The position numbers were made by a program, and so were the translations under genes. The notes under the pieces were generated by a model that worked only from the letters and a program-made list of their open reading frames with translations, did no database searches and was not told the DNA's origin. A DNA stretch of 8,405 bases from Acidobacteriota bacterium (GTDB lineage: Bacteria > Acidobacteriota > Blastocatellia > Pyrinomonadales > Pyrinomonadaceae): assembly GCA_029862725.1 (NCBI GenBank), contig JAOTWT010000103.1, positions 1 through 8,405 on the forward strand, read 5' to 3'. Below, piece by piece: positions 1 through 5,329 of this stretch (position 1 is its first letter; every line of letters begins with the position of its first letter).

Positions 1-404
1 GTTTTGCGTTTCTACCTGAAGGAACATCGGTTGGAGCTTCAGGAGGGATAATCGGACTCCTCGGTTTCCTTACTGTCTACAGTTATCGCCGGCGCCAACT
101 TCTTTCGAATGCGATGTTCAAGAACATGCTCTTTAACATCGGCTTTATTGGAGTCGTCGGGGTTTTTATCCTTCCAAACATCGATAATTACGGGCATCTC
201 GGCGGACTTTTGGCAGGCGGGCTGTATGGTGTGTTTCAGATTCCGGACGACCTTCACGAGGATCCGAGGGAAGCGGGACCGGTTCTCGAATGGGCCGGAA
301 GGGTATCGATTGCCGTCATAATGTTGACCGCGGCGGCGGCGACCGCAATGTTCGTTGTCTGGTACTTCGTCACCGGCGACCTGGTTCCGATATACGGGTA
401 TTGA
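1..404 (+). CDS. Rhomboid family intramembrane serine protease, C-terminal part (5' end outside window)
   Basis: The reading frame is open from the first base (first whole codon at 3) to the TGA at 402-404, leaving about 133 residues. Rhomboids cut transmembrane proteins inside the lipid bilayer with a Ser-His dyad. The motif VGASGG has its Ser codon at 39-41, matching the catalytic GxSG of the family. The motif IDNYGHLGGLLAG has its His codon at 195-197, matching the conserved histidine segment of the last core helix. Hydrophobic stretches surround both motifs, and another membrane segment (rich in Ala and Val, about 300-375) lies after the His, so the protein has an extra C-terminal helix. 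The basic YRRRQ loop follows the first visible helix, as is common in rhomboids. The upstream helices and the oxyanion residues are outside the window. The substrate is unknown. The stop lies 4 bases before the trmB start, so the two are probably co-transcribed. Confidence 0.9.
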   Translation, partial: FAFLPEGTSVGASGGIIGLLGFLTVYSYRRRQLLSNAMFKNMLFNIGFIGVVGVFILPNIDNYGHLGGLLAGGLYGVFQIPDDLHEDPREAGPVLEWAGRVSIAVIMLTAAAATAMFVVWYFVTGDLVPIYGY

Positions 405-408
405 TCAA

Positions 409-1062
409 ATGGCACGGCCCAGAGTTCACCAACACGTCAATCCACTGGCAAAGTACTTCCGCGAACTACCGGTTGAGTCGCTCGACTTCTCCGCGGTTTT
501 TGCGGTACCCGATTTACCGCTACACGTAGACCTCGGATGCGGCCGCGGTCGGTTCCTGTTGGAAATGGCCACACAACTGCCGCAGTGGAATCATCTTGGG
601 ATCGAGATTCGCGAGCCGCTGGTCGAAGATGCCAACAAGAAGGCCGTGGAAGCGGATCTAAAAAACATTCACTATGTTTTTTGCAATGCCCCGCTCCATC
701 TGGGAAAACTCCTCGATAATGCCGCTGCTAATATCGCCAAACTCGTCACGATTCAGTTTCCCGATCCCTGGTTTAAGAAAAGACACGCAAAACGGCGGAT
801 GGTTAACGAAGAATTGGTGCGTTTGGTGTCCGGGATTTTGGCGGACGACGGGCGCGTGTTTATTCAAACCGACGTGTTGGAGTTGTTTGAGGAGATGACG
901 GAGTTGTTTATTGCGGAAGGGTTCGAAACAGAATCTTTGCGTGAGAACTTTCTCCCGGTCAGGACCGAACGTGAAATATCGGTAGAAAACCGAAGTCTGC
1001 CGGTTTACCGGGCATTGTTTTCGAAGAAGCTAAACAAAAATGGGCCGGGACAAGCCAGATAG
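409..1062 (+). CDS. trmB: tRNA (guanine-N7-)-methyltransferase TrmB
   Basis: This 217-residue cytoplasmic enzyme transfers a methyl group from S-adenosylmethionine to N7 of G46 in the tRNA variable loop. The N-terminus VHQHVNPLAKYF is typical of the family. Residues 39-49 (HVDLGCGRGRF) form the SAM-binding glycine loop, and LGIEIREP (63-70) is the acidic end of the next strand. IQFPDPWFKKRHAKRRMV (115-132) is the hallmark TrmB catalytic and tRNA-contact motif. The C-terminal PVRTERE...SLPVYR (183-201) matches the family's conserved T-x-x-E and P-x-Y-R elements. I chose the ATG at 409 because the family homology begins there. The frame is open upstream to 355, but that would overlap the rhomboid gene by about 50 bases. 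No clear Shine-Dalgarno precedes it, so translational coupling to the rhomboid stop 4 bases upstream is likely. The length is normal and no key residue is missing. Confidence 0.96.
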   Translation: MARPRVHQHVNPLAKYFRELPVESLDFSAVFAVPDLPLHVDLGCGRGRFLLEMATQLPQWNHLGIEIREPLVEDANKKAVEADLKNIHYVFCNAPLHLGKLLDNAAANIAKLVTIQFPDPWFKKRHAKRRMVNEELVRLVSGILADDGRVFIQTDVLELFEEMTELFIAEGFETESLRENFLPVRTEREISVENRSLPVYRALFSKKLNKNGPGQAR

Positions 1063-1094
1063 ACCGACCCGGCGACCATTCCTCAACTTCCAGA

Positions 1095-1110
1095 ACTCAG
1101 TACTCAGTAC
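1095..1110. repeat. Short heptamer tandem repeat (ACTCAGT x 2.3)
   Basis: ACTCAGTACTCAGTAC lies in the 56-base gap between the convergent trmB and the 1119-2246 gene, and is followed by the 8-bp palindrome CACTAGTG at 1110-1117. Two full copies and two bases of a third are visible. Heptamer short tandem repeats in gaps between genes are known from other bacteria, for example some cyanobacteria, but I cannot say this one belongs to a genome-wide family. A weak inverted repeat, GCCGGG (1044-1049) with CCCGGC (1068-1073), spans the trmB stop without a T-run. No convincing terminator is seen for either gene. Confidence 0.5.
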
Positions 1111-1118
1111 ACTAGTGT

Positions 1119-2246
1119 TTACCATTCAATTTCGAGTTCGTAATCGTCGGCGCCGCCGCCTTCATCAAAAACCCGTATCACGGCCGAGTAGTCGTTTTGC
1201 GCGTTAGGTTGTTCGACGATTGTCACCGTCCCGCGTCCTTGCCGCTTGTTGACCCTTACCGAACCCGGACGAGCCGCCAAATAACCCTGCATATTGAATG
1301 TAACTCCGGAAAGGCCCGTCTTCCATTCATCGATCGATTCGACGTCCTCACCCGAAATGCGGATAAGCGTCCTCGCATCAACCCGTCCCTTCCAGGTCAC
1401 TTTTCCGGCTGCATAGGCCTCGACCGTATTGGCGGAGGTCCATGAGATACGCAGGCTGTAATTGTCCGTGCCTCGTCGCGGGTCGTAGATCTGGACGATA
1501 CCGGTAAAATCATTACCGCGATTCGGCTGCTGAACCACTAAAACCGTACCCCTGCCATCGAGTCTGCTTACCACAAGAGTCGCGTTTCTTCGGGGAAGCG
1601 TTCCCTGCATGCTCTGGACCGTATTCGTCACGATCCCTGCTACGGACTGGGTCCGAATTTCATTACCCTTCAGTATTATATTGACCCGGTTATCGACCCT
1701 TCCCGACCAGACCGCAGTGCCCGTCGTCGTACCGCGCGGGCGGGTTGCTGGAATCCCGATTGGCCCGTCCTGCCTTGGACTGCCGCTGATGGGCGTATCG
1801 TAAGATTTTTGCCGGTTGTCATAACCGTCGAGATAACCCTTGTTGTAATACGCCTCGAACTGACGGTCATACTGTCCTTCGTAACGTGCCGGAAGCCGGC
1901 TGATATTTCTCTGGCGGTCGTCTTTTCCGTCGTCATAGCCCTGATCGTATGTATTTCTCTGCCGGTCGCTCCAGCGTGCGAAGGGCTGGATGCTAGAGTA
2001 ACCGTCATCATAACCGCTTTGGTAGAACGACTCGTACTGGTTGTCGAGTTTCGAACGGTAGCGACGGAAGTCGTTTGACTGGTTTGAGCGGGCGTCACTG
2101 ACGCCATCCTGATATCCCTCTTCGTAATAACCGCACTTGATTGGCGTCAACCGTGCGCGGTCACACTGCTGTGCAAAAGCCGTCTGAGATACCGCCGCAA
2201 AAACCGAAACAAAAATAATCGCAAATAGTAAGTTTTTCATAATCAT
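1119..2246 (-). CDS. Secreted protein with GYxDG repeats and two copies of an uncharacterised C-terminal domain
   Basis: I do not recognise a characterised family. The 375-residue product starts with a signal peptide: a short basic start, a hydrophobic core at about 5-20, and AFA-QQ, giving likely cleavage after residue 25. So it should be exported. Residues 38-142 hold four motifs of the form [YF]xxGYxDG with the GY at 44, 78, 103 and 137, in a Tyr-, Asp-, Arg- and Gln-rich context. After a Pro/Gly/Thr-rich linker (about 150-176) come two homologous domains, 177-269 and 281-375. Both share a W-[SK]-GRVD start, GRGTV, a Q-P-N-x-x-ND-[FY] stretch and an ending like DDYELEIEW. The frame also allows TTG at 2261 (five extra residues). 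I chose ATG 2246, and ATG 2240 is equally possible; none has a clear ribosome site. It lies 51 bases after the M48 protease gene on the same strand, so co-expression is plausible. Its function is unknown. Confidence 0.85.
   Translation of the reverse strand: MIMKNLLFAIIFVSVFAAVSQTAFAQQCDRARLTPIKCGYYEEGYQDGVSDARSNQSNDFRRYRSKLDNQYESFYQSGYDDGYSSIQPFARWSDRQRNTYDQGYDDGKDDRQRNISRLPARYEGQYDRQFEAYYNKGYLDGYDNRQKSYDTPISGSPRQDGPIGIPATRPRGTTTGTAVWSGRVDNRVNIILKGNEIRTQSVAGIVTNTVQSMQGTLPRRNATLVVSRLDGRGTVLVVQQPNRGNDFTGIVQIYDPRRGTDNYSLRISWTSANTVEAYAAGKVTWKGRVDARTLIRISGEDVESIDEWKTGLSGVTFNMQGYLAARPGSVRVNKRQGRGTVTIVEQPNAQNDYSAVIRVFDEGGGADDYELEIEW
1122..1718 (-). repeat. Coding repeat: tandem duplication of a roughly 95-residue C-terminal domain
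   Basis: Residues 177-269 and 281-375 of the secreted protein align with a constant offset of about 105-106 residues. The anchor pairs are W180/W285, GRGT 231/337, the QPN motifs near 240/346 and the terminal Trp 269/375. The copies have diverged considerably outside these anchors, so the duplication is old. The alternating polar and hydrophobic residues suggest a beta-rich fold, which is an inference. Confidence 0.75.
1821..2135 (-). repeat. Coding repeat: four GYxDG motifs arranged as two 59-residue units
   Basis: Within the secreted protein, GY residues occur at positions 44, 78, 103 and 137. The spacing is 34, 25 and 34, so the basic unit appears to be a pair of motifs, and the pair has been duplicated with a 59-residue period. 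The second half of each 34-residue interval aligns (RY...D-Q-[YF]-E-x-[FY]-Y-x-x-GYxDGY). The motif order and spacing are read directly from the translation. The duplication history is inferred. Confidence 0.7.
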
Positions 2247-2267
2247 ATTCGTGGGGGACAATAAATT

Positions 2268-2289
2268 GGCGGTACCCTTCGGTCCCGCC
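2268..2289 (-). terminator. Candidate stem-loop between the M48 gene and the GYxDG gene
   Basis: Read on the - strand, GGCGGGACC and GGTACCGCC can pair as a 9-bp stem with one mismatch and a GAAG loop. It starts 8 bases after the protease stop (2298-2300) and is followed by AATTTATTG, which is only a weak T-rich tail. It could be a weak terminator, an attenuator that lowers expression of the second gene, or an mRNA-stabilising element. The strand is chosen from the gene direction. Confidence 0.35.
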
Positions 2290-2297
2290 TGTTTTGT

Positions 2298-3743
2298 CTA
2301 TTGTGTCCGATCCGTAAACCGAATCGATTGAACAATGTTATTGAACGTCCGGTTGTAGGAAGTACTTTCCCTTTCCGGTGCGACCCCGACAAAGTAAAAC
2401 ATATTTCCGTTACTTAGCATTGCCGTGTAGACAAGCGCGTACTCGGTGTTGCCGGTGATCGGCGACCGCCCGGAAAGTTTGGTGGCATAAGCGGTTCTGC
2501 CATTGATCGTGAAACGATAATAATCGTTTGAGGAGCTCAGATAAGCATTACCCTGGAGTATTCCTTTTATGTAGTCCTCAGTTGCACGCTCGAGGGTGGT
2601 CTGTTGCGTTTGATACGCCCCCATCAGTGCGCCGTGCGTGATACCGTCTTTCCCATAAGCACCCTCCGGTGCAAACCAGACATCGCTTTGGCCGGGAAAC
2701 TCTTTCCAGTTTTCGGGGACCCTGAAGCGAACGGCGCTCGCATTATACGAACGGGTCCTGCTTGAAGGCAGCACAACCGTACGAGCGTAGGTGCCGTTTT
2801 CCATGCCGGTCGAGGGCGTTGTGTTGCCACCGCCGCCGCTGTCGCCGCCGCCGGTGTTTCCCTTGGCACCTTTTTCAATTTCGGCCATCGTCGGAGCCTG
2901 CGGCATGCTGCTGAATTTTTCCTGTATCCTCACAAACCCTCGTGTCGATTTGATCGGGTTTGGCGAGACCCGCAGCAATTCCGCCTCGCGGTTTATCGTC
3001 GCAAACCTCTTATCCGGATCGGGGTGGCTGCTCAACCACTCCGGGGGACGACCGCCCTCGCTCTGGCCCGATATGGTCTTGAACATATTGGCCAGGTCGC
3101 GCGGATCGTAACCCGCGTCCGCCATAATCCTCGCACCAAGCAAGTCAGCCTGAGTTTCGTATTGTCTGCTGTAGCGCAGTTGGTATCCAGCGGCAAAGAT
3201 CGCACCCAGTTGAGCCCCGGCTTGTCCGCCGAGTATCGCCCCGCCCAAGATAGCCCCTATGCCAAGAATCTGATTCTTAAGGCTGGTTTGCTTTGTCGCC
3301 TGTGCCGTCCCGTGCCGCAACGCCGCGTGGCTAACTTCGTGAGCTATCACACCGGCCATCTCGCCTTCGTTCTTTGCAGCCTGAATCATGCCTCGGTTTA
3401 CATATAAGTAACCGGCGGGCAGCGCGAACGCGTTGATATCGCGCGCATTTACGATTTTGAACTGATACTGGAATTGCGGTTCCTGAAACTCATTAGGGAT
3501 CGAAGAAACCAGGCGTCTGCCGACATCCTGTATATAATTCGTTGATTCCGAATCCCGCAGTATTGGAAATTCATTTTCAACTTTTGCCGAGTATTCCCTA
3601 CCGATCTTTACGTCGTCCTCGACCTTGTATTTGTTCTTTGGCATGGAAATTTTCGTCTGGGCGGTTATCGCCAGCGGCGTAACGACCAGAATCCACGCTA
3701 AAGTCAGTACAATCAGTTGTTTTCCGATGTTTTTTCTATTCAT
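2298..3743 (-). CDS. Secreted M48 family zinc metalloprotease (BepA/YfgC-like) with extra C-terminal domain
   Basis: The 481-residue product has a signal peptide (basic start MNRKNIGK, hydrophobic 10-25, likely cleavage near A28). The protease domain spans about 40-265. It contains INAFALPAGYLYVNRG (103-118), the zinc motif HEVSH (135-139) with catalytic Glu136, and the third zinc ligand Glu196 in YETQAD. The conserved SSHPDPDKR (238-246) follows. Between the zinc ligands lies a Gly/Ala-rich hydrophobic stretch (159-187), common in this M48 subgroup. Related proteins act in the periplasm on outer-membrane protein quality control; the substrate here is unknown. After a Gly-rich linker (292-313) comes an unassigned domain (about 335-478) with RFRVPENWKEF and a FAPEGAYG motif, making it longer than plain BepA-type proteases and without an obvious TPR segment. 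The ATG at 3743 has a GGAG ribosome site 5 bases upstream (GCGGAG at 3749-3754). It is divergent from pstS. Confidence 0.93.
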   Translation of the reverse strand: MNRKNIGKQLIVLTLAWILVVTPLAITAQTKISMPKNKYKVEDDVKIGREYSAKVENEFPILRDSESTNYIQDVGRRLVSSIPNEFQEPQFQYQFKIVNARDINAFALPAGYLYVNRGMIQAAKNEGEMAGVIAHEVSHAALRHGTAQATKQTSLKNQILGIGAILGGAILGGQAGAQLGAIFAAGYQLRYSRQYETQADLLGARIMADAGYDPRDLANMFKTISGQSEGGRPPEWLSSHPDPDKRFATINREAELLRVSPNPIKSTRGFVRIQEKFSSMPQAPTMAEIEKGAKGNTGGGDSGGGGNTTPSTGMENGTYARTVVLPSSRTRSYNASAVRFRVPENWKEFPGQSDVWFAPEGAYGKDGITHGALMGAYQTQQTTLERATEDYIKGILQGNAYLSSSNDYYRFTINGRTAYATKLSGRSPITGNTEYALVYTAMLSNGNMFYFVGVAPERESTSYNRTFNNIVQSIRFTDRTQ

Positions 3744-3787
3744 AATATCTCCGCGGGGTAGTTCTAGAAATGGTGTTTATTAGTGCC

Positions 3788-3816
3788 AGTCTAAGCAATG
3801 CTACATTATTAGGCAA
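3788..3816 (-). promoter_or_regulatory. Candidate sigma-70-type promoter for the M48 protease gene
   Basis: On the - strand, TTGCCT (3811-3816) and TAGACT (3788-3793) are separated by exactly 17 bases. Each matches the standard -35 or -10 consensus at 4 of 6 positions. The -10 box ends about 45 bases before the protease ATG. The match is modest and such pairs occur by chance in AT-rich DNA. Confidence 0.3.
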
Positions 3817-3897
3817 TCTTAATGACCTTTGGAAAGCGGATTTTTGATGATCCATCCTTACAAAGTGTTCGCCGAAATCGCAGTCGTCAAAGTCTAT

Positions 3898-3986
3898 GAT
3901 TCGAATGATTCTTACGAATCCGGGTTTGGGTCTTAAGTATGTGAACCCGTCAGCGTTCTAACCGACGCATCATATGCGGCGCGCTG
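3898..3986. other. Three adjacent inverted repeats, possible structured element
   Basis: GATTCG (3898-3903) pairs with CGAATC (3915-3920). CGGGTT (3921-3926) pairs with AACCCG (3944-3949), extendable by two G-T pairs. CAGCG (3951-3955) pairs with CGCTG (3982-3986) around an inner CGCAT/ATGCG stem with a 3-base loop (3966-3978). The three stems sit nearly end to end with 0 and 1 base between them. Individually, 6-bp stems like these are expected by chance in a region this size; only the adjacency is suggestive. The strand and function are unknown. Confidence 0.25.
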
Positions 3987-4027
3987 GGAACACCAAAAGG
4001 ATCGGTAATTGGAGGCGGAATCAAGGG

Positions 4028-4060
4028 AATATTAGAACAATGTTAAATAAATGTTAAATG
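4028..4060 (+). promoter_or_regulatory. Candidate Pho box (11-bp direct repeats) upstream of pstS
   Basis: The 10-mer AATGTTAAAT occurs twice at an exact 11-bp period (4039-4048 and 4050-4059). A weaker copy, AATATTAGAAC, lies one period upstream (4028-4038, 7 of 11 matching). PhoB/PhoP-type response regulators bind direct repeats with an 11-bp period upstream of pst genes, with unit sequences that differ between phyla. Position (about 175 bases before the pstS ATG), periodicity and the target operon all fit. An exact copy of the enterobacterial half-site CTGTCAT is also present at 4078-4084, followed one period later by a 4-of-7 match. No confident -10 box could be chosen. Confidence 0.45.
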
Positions 4061-4105
4061 GGGTTACCGAAAACTTCCTGTCATTTTGATTTCGTTGTAG
4101 TTTAA

Positions 4106-4148
4106 CCATTGAGTTACAACGGGTTTCCCTGACTGGCAAACCCAATGG
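4106..4148 (+). other. Leader stem-loop 1 upstream of pstS
   Basis: Two perfect inverted repeats are nested. CCATT (4106-4110) pairs with AATGG (4144-4148), and inside it GGGTTT (4121-4126) pairs with AAACCC (4138-4143) around an 11-base loop. The 5' side carries a bulge of ten bases (4111-4120). If transcription begins just after the Pho-box-like repeats, this would lie in the pstS 5' leader. It could instead be a DNA operator. There is no T-run, so it is not a standard terminator. Confidence 0.4.
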
Positions 4149-4160
4149 CTCTAAAAGCAG

Positions 4161-4201
4161 CGGCAGATCGCCCTAATTCGGTTTAGGATGCCGATCTGGC
4201 G
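4161..4201 (+). other. Leader stem-loop 2 just upstream of the pstS ribosome site
   Basis: CAGATCG (4164-4170) pairs perfectly with CGATCTG (4192-4198). Two further outer pairs (4161-4201 and 4162-4200) flank a single mismatch. Nested inside, CCTAA (4172-4176) pairs with TTAGG (4183-4187) around the 6-base loop TTCGGT. The stem ends 11 bases before the GAGGAGA ribosome site and does not itself contain or mask it. It may stabilise the mRNA or be part of a regulatory leader; no known riboswitch motif was recognised. Confidence 0.45.
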
Positions 4202-4212
4202 GCGGACAGAAT

Positions 4213-4219
4213 GAGGAGA
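4213..4219 (+). promoter_or_regulatory. Ribosome binding site of pstS
   Basis: GAGGAGA is the only good purine-rich site before pstS. Counted from the end of AGGAG it is 12 bases from an in-frame TTG at 4231 and 18 from the ATG at 4237. The spacing therefore favours the TTG, while codon preference favours the ATG. The two differ by only two residues (Met-Ile). Confidence 0.6.
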
Positions 4220-4236
4220 AAGCAGTCGATTTGATT

Positions 4237-5325
4237 ATGAAGAATTTATTCAGCGGTCTTATGATCTTTAGTCTTTTGTCGTTGACCCTGTTCGTTGCGG
4301 GGTGCAGTCCGGAGGGTACCGGCGGTAAAGGCGGTTCGGTAAGCCTGCAAGGCGCCGGTGCGAGTTTTCCAAAGCCGATCTACGAAAAATGGATGAATGA
4401 GTACGGCAAGGTGAACAACGGTGTGAAGATCGATTATCAGTCGGTGGGTTCGGGAGCCGGTCAGAACGCGATAATAGCGGGCACAGCGGATTTTGGTGCT
4501 TCGGATGATCCGATGAAGGATGAGGATCTCAAGAAGGCCAAAGGTGACTTGTTGCATATTCCGACGGTCCTCGGAGCGGTTGTTTTAACTTATAACCTTA
4601 AAGAGGTTAAGGAGCCGCTTAAACTAACGTCCGATACTATTGCCGGGATCTTTCTTGGAGAAATCAAGAAATGGAACGATCCCAGGATCGCCGCCGAAAA
4701 CCCCGGCGCAGAGCTTCCCGATACCGAGATTTCGCCGGTTTACCGTGCCGATTCGAGCGGCACGACGGCTGTCTTTACCGATTATCTCGCCAAAACCTCC
4801 GAGAAGTTCAAAGAAAAGGTCGGCACCGGCAAACAGCCCAACTGGGTGCAGGGTGTAGGGGTCGGCGCGAAGGGAAATGACGGCGTGATGGGGCAGGTTA
4901 AGAACACTCCAAACACGATCGGATATGTTGAAATCGCCTTTGCGAAGGAAAACAAACTTCCAATGGCATTGATAAAGAACAAGGCCGGTAAGTTTGTTGA
5001 ACCTTCGCTCGAAAATGTCTCCGCCGCCGCGGAAGGTTCGGCCGGGAACATGCCCGAAGACCTCCGCATGAAAATTACAAACGCGGACGGCGAAACGGCT
5101 TATCCGATCGCGAGTTACACATACATACTTGCGTTCAGGGAACAGAAAGACGCCGTGAAAGGAAAGGCGCTCGCCGATTTTCTCTGGTGGGCCCTTCACG
5201 ACGGTTCGGAGTTTGCGAAAGCGCTCCACTACGCTCCGCTCCCGGAAGCCGTTTTGAAGAAGGTTGAAGGCAAGATCAATTCGATTTCGTCCGGCGGCAA
5301 ATCTCTTAGAGAAGGAGCCGAATAG
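4237..5325 (+). CDS. pstS: Phosphate ABC transporter substrate-binding lipoprotein PstS
   Basis: The 362-residue product captures inorganic phosphate outside the inner membrane and passes it to PstCA. A lipoprotein signal is visible: a hydrophobic stretch (about 5-19) ending in VAGC, so Cys23 should be lipidated. Binding-site segments known from E. coli PstS are all present in order: GAGASFP (Ser43, Phe44; Ser replaces the usual Thr), GSGAG (Ser72), DFGASD (Asp85), and RADSSGTT with Arg170, Ser174, Gly175 and Thr176 at the same spacing as the E. coli Arg135/Ser139/Gly140/Thr141 set. The C-terminal FLWWALHDGSEFAKALHYAPLP (315-336) is also typical. The ATG at 4237 was chosen; a TTG at 4231 fits the ribosome site spacing better. 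It is the first gene of pstSCAB-phoU, downstream of Pho-box-like repeats and two stem-loops. It shows no truncation. Confidence 0.97.
   Translation: MKNLFSGLMIFSLLSLTLFVAGCSPEGTGGKGGSVSLQGAGASFPKPIYEKWMNEYGKVNNGVKIDYQSVGSGAGQNAIIAGTADFGASDDPMKDEDLKKAKGDLLHIPTVLGAVVLTYNLKEVKEPLKLTSDTIAGIFLGEIKKWNDPRIAAENPGAELPDTEISPVYRADSSGTTAVFTDYLAKTSEKFKEKVGTGKQPNWVQGVGVGAKGNDGVMGQVKNTPNTIGYVEIAFAKENKLPMALIKNKAGKFVEPSLENVSAAAEGSAGNMPEDLRMKITNADGETAYPIASYTYILAFREQKDAVKGKALADFLWWALHDGSEFAKALHYAPLPEAVLKKVEGKINSISSGGKSLREGAE
5311..5317 (+). promoter_or_regulatory. Ribosome binding site supporting a TTG start for pstC
   Basis: GAAGGAG lies inside the last codons of pstS, 12 bases before the in-frame TTG at 5330. 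The upstream in-frame ATG at 5264 lies before this site and would overlap pstS by 62 bases. The next ATG (5417) is inside the first membrane helix. The site therefore points to TTG as the start. Confidence 0.65.
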
Positions 5326-5329
5326 CGAA

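Larger units (their letters stand above)
3744..4236. other. 493-base divergent intergenic region between the M48 gene and pstS
   Basis: No credible protein gene is seen here. Reading from the protease side, it holds the protease ribosome site, a candidate - strand promoter, three adjacent weak inverted repeats (3898-3986), an 11-bp-period direct repeat resembling a Pho box, two nested stem-loops, and the pstS ribosome site. For a divergent promoter region it is long. The part nearest pstS is the more structured half. Confidence 0.7.

Noticed and set aside
1676..2107. 143-codon open frame in another - strand frame inside the GYxDG gene
   Set aside because: Very Thr/Arg/Ser-rich low-complexity shadow of the real frame; it lacks a start context and the signal-peptide gene covers it.
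2805..2870. GGC/GCC-rich trinucleotide run in the M48 gene as a simple-sequence repeat
   Set aside because: It encodes an in-frame glycine linker, is irregular at the base level and shows no frameshift.
3925..3990. tRNA-like segment on the - strand (GTCGGTTAGAACGC)
   Set aside because: It resembles a tRNA D-arm, but no acceptor stem, no proper anticodon arm and no T-arm GGTTCRAnYC in the right position can be formed.
3974..4057. Short + strand frame of 27 codons starting at ATG 3974
   Set aside because: It has no ribosome site, runs through the Pho-box-like repeats, and the composition does not resemble a protein; likely chance.
5264..5329. Upstream ATG start for pstC at 5264
   Set aside because: It would overlap pstS by 62 bases, adds residues with no family similarity, and lies upstream of the ribosome site at 5311-5317.
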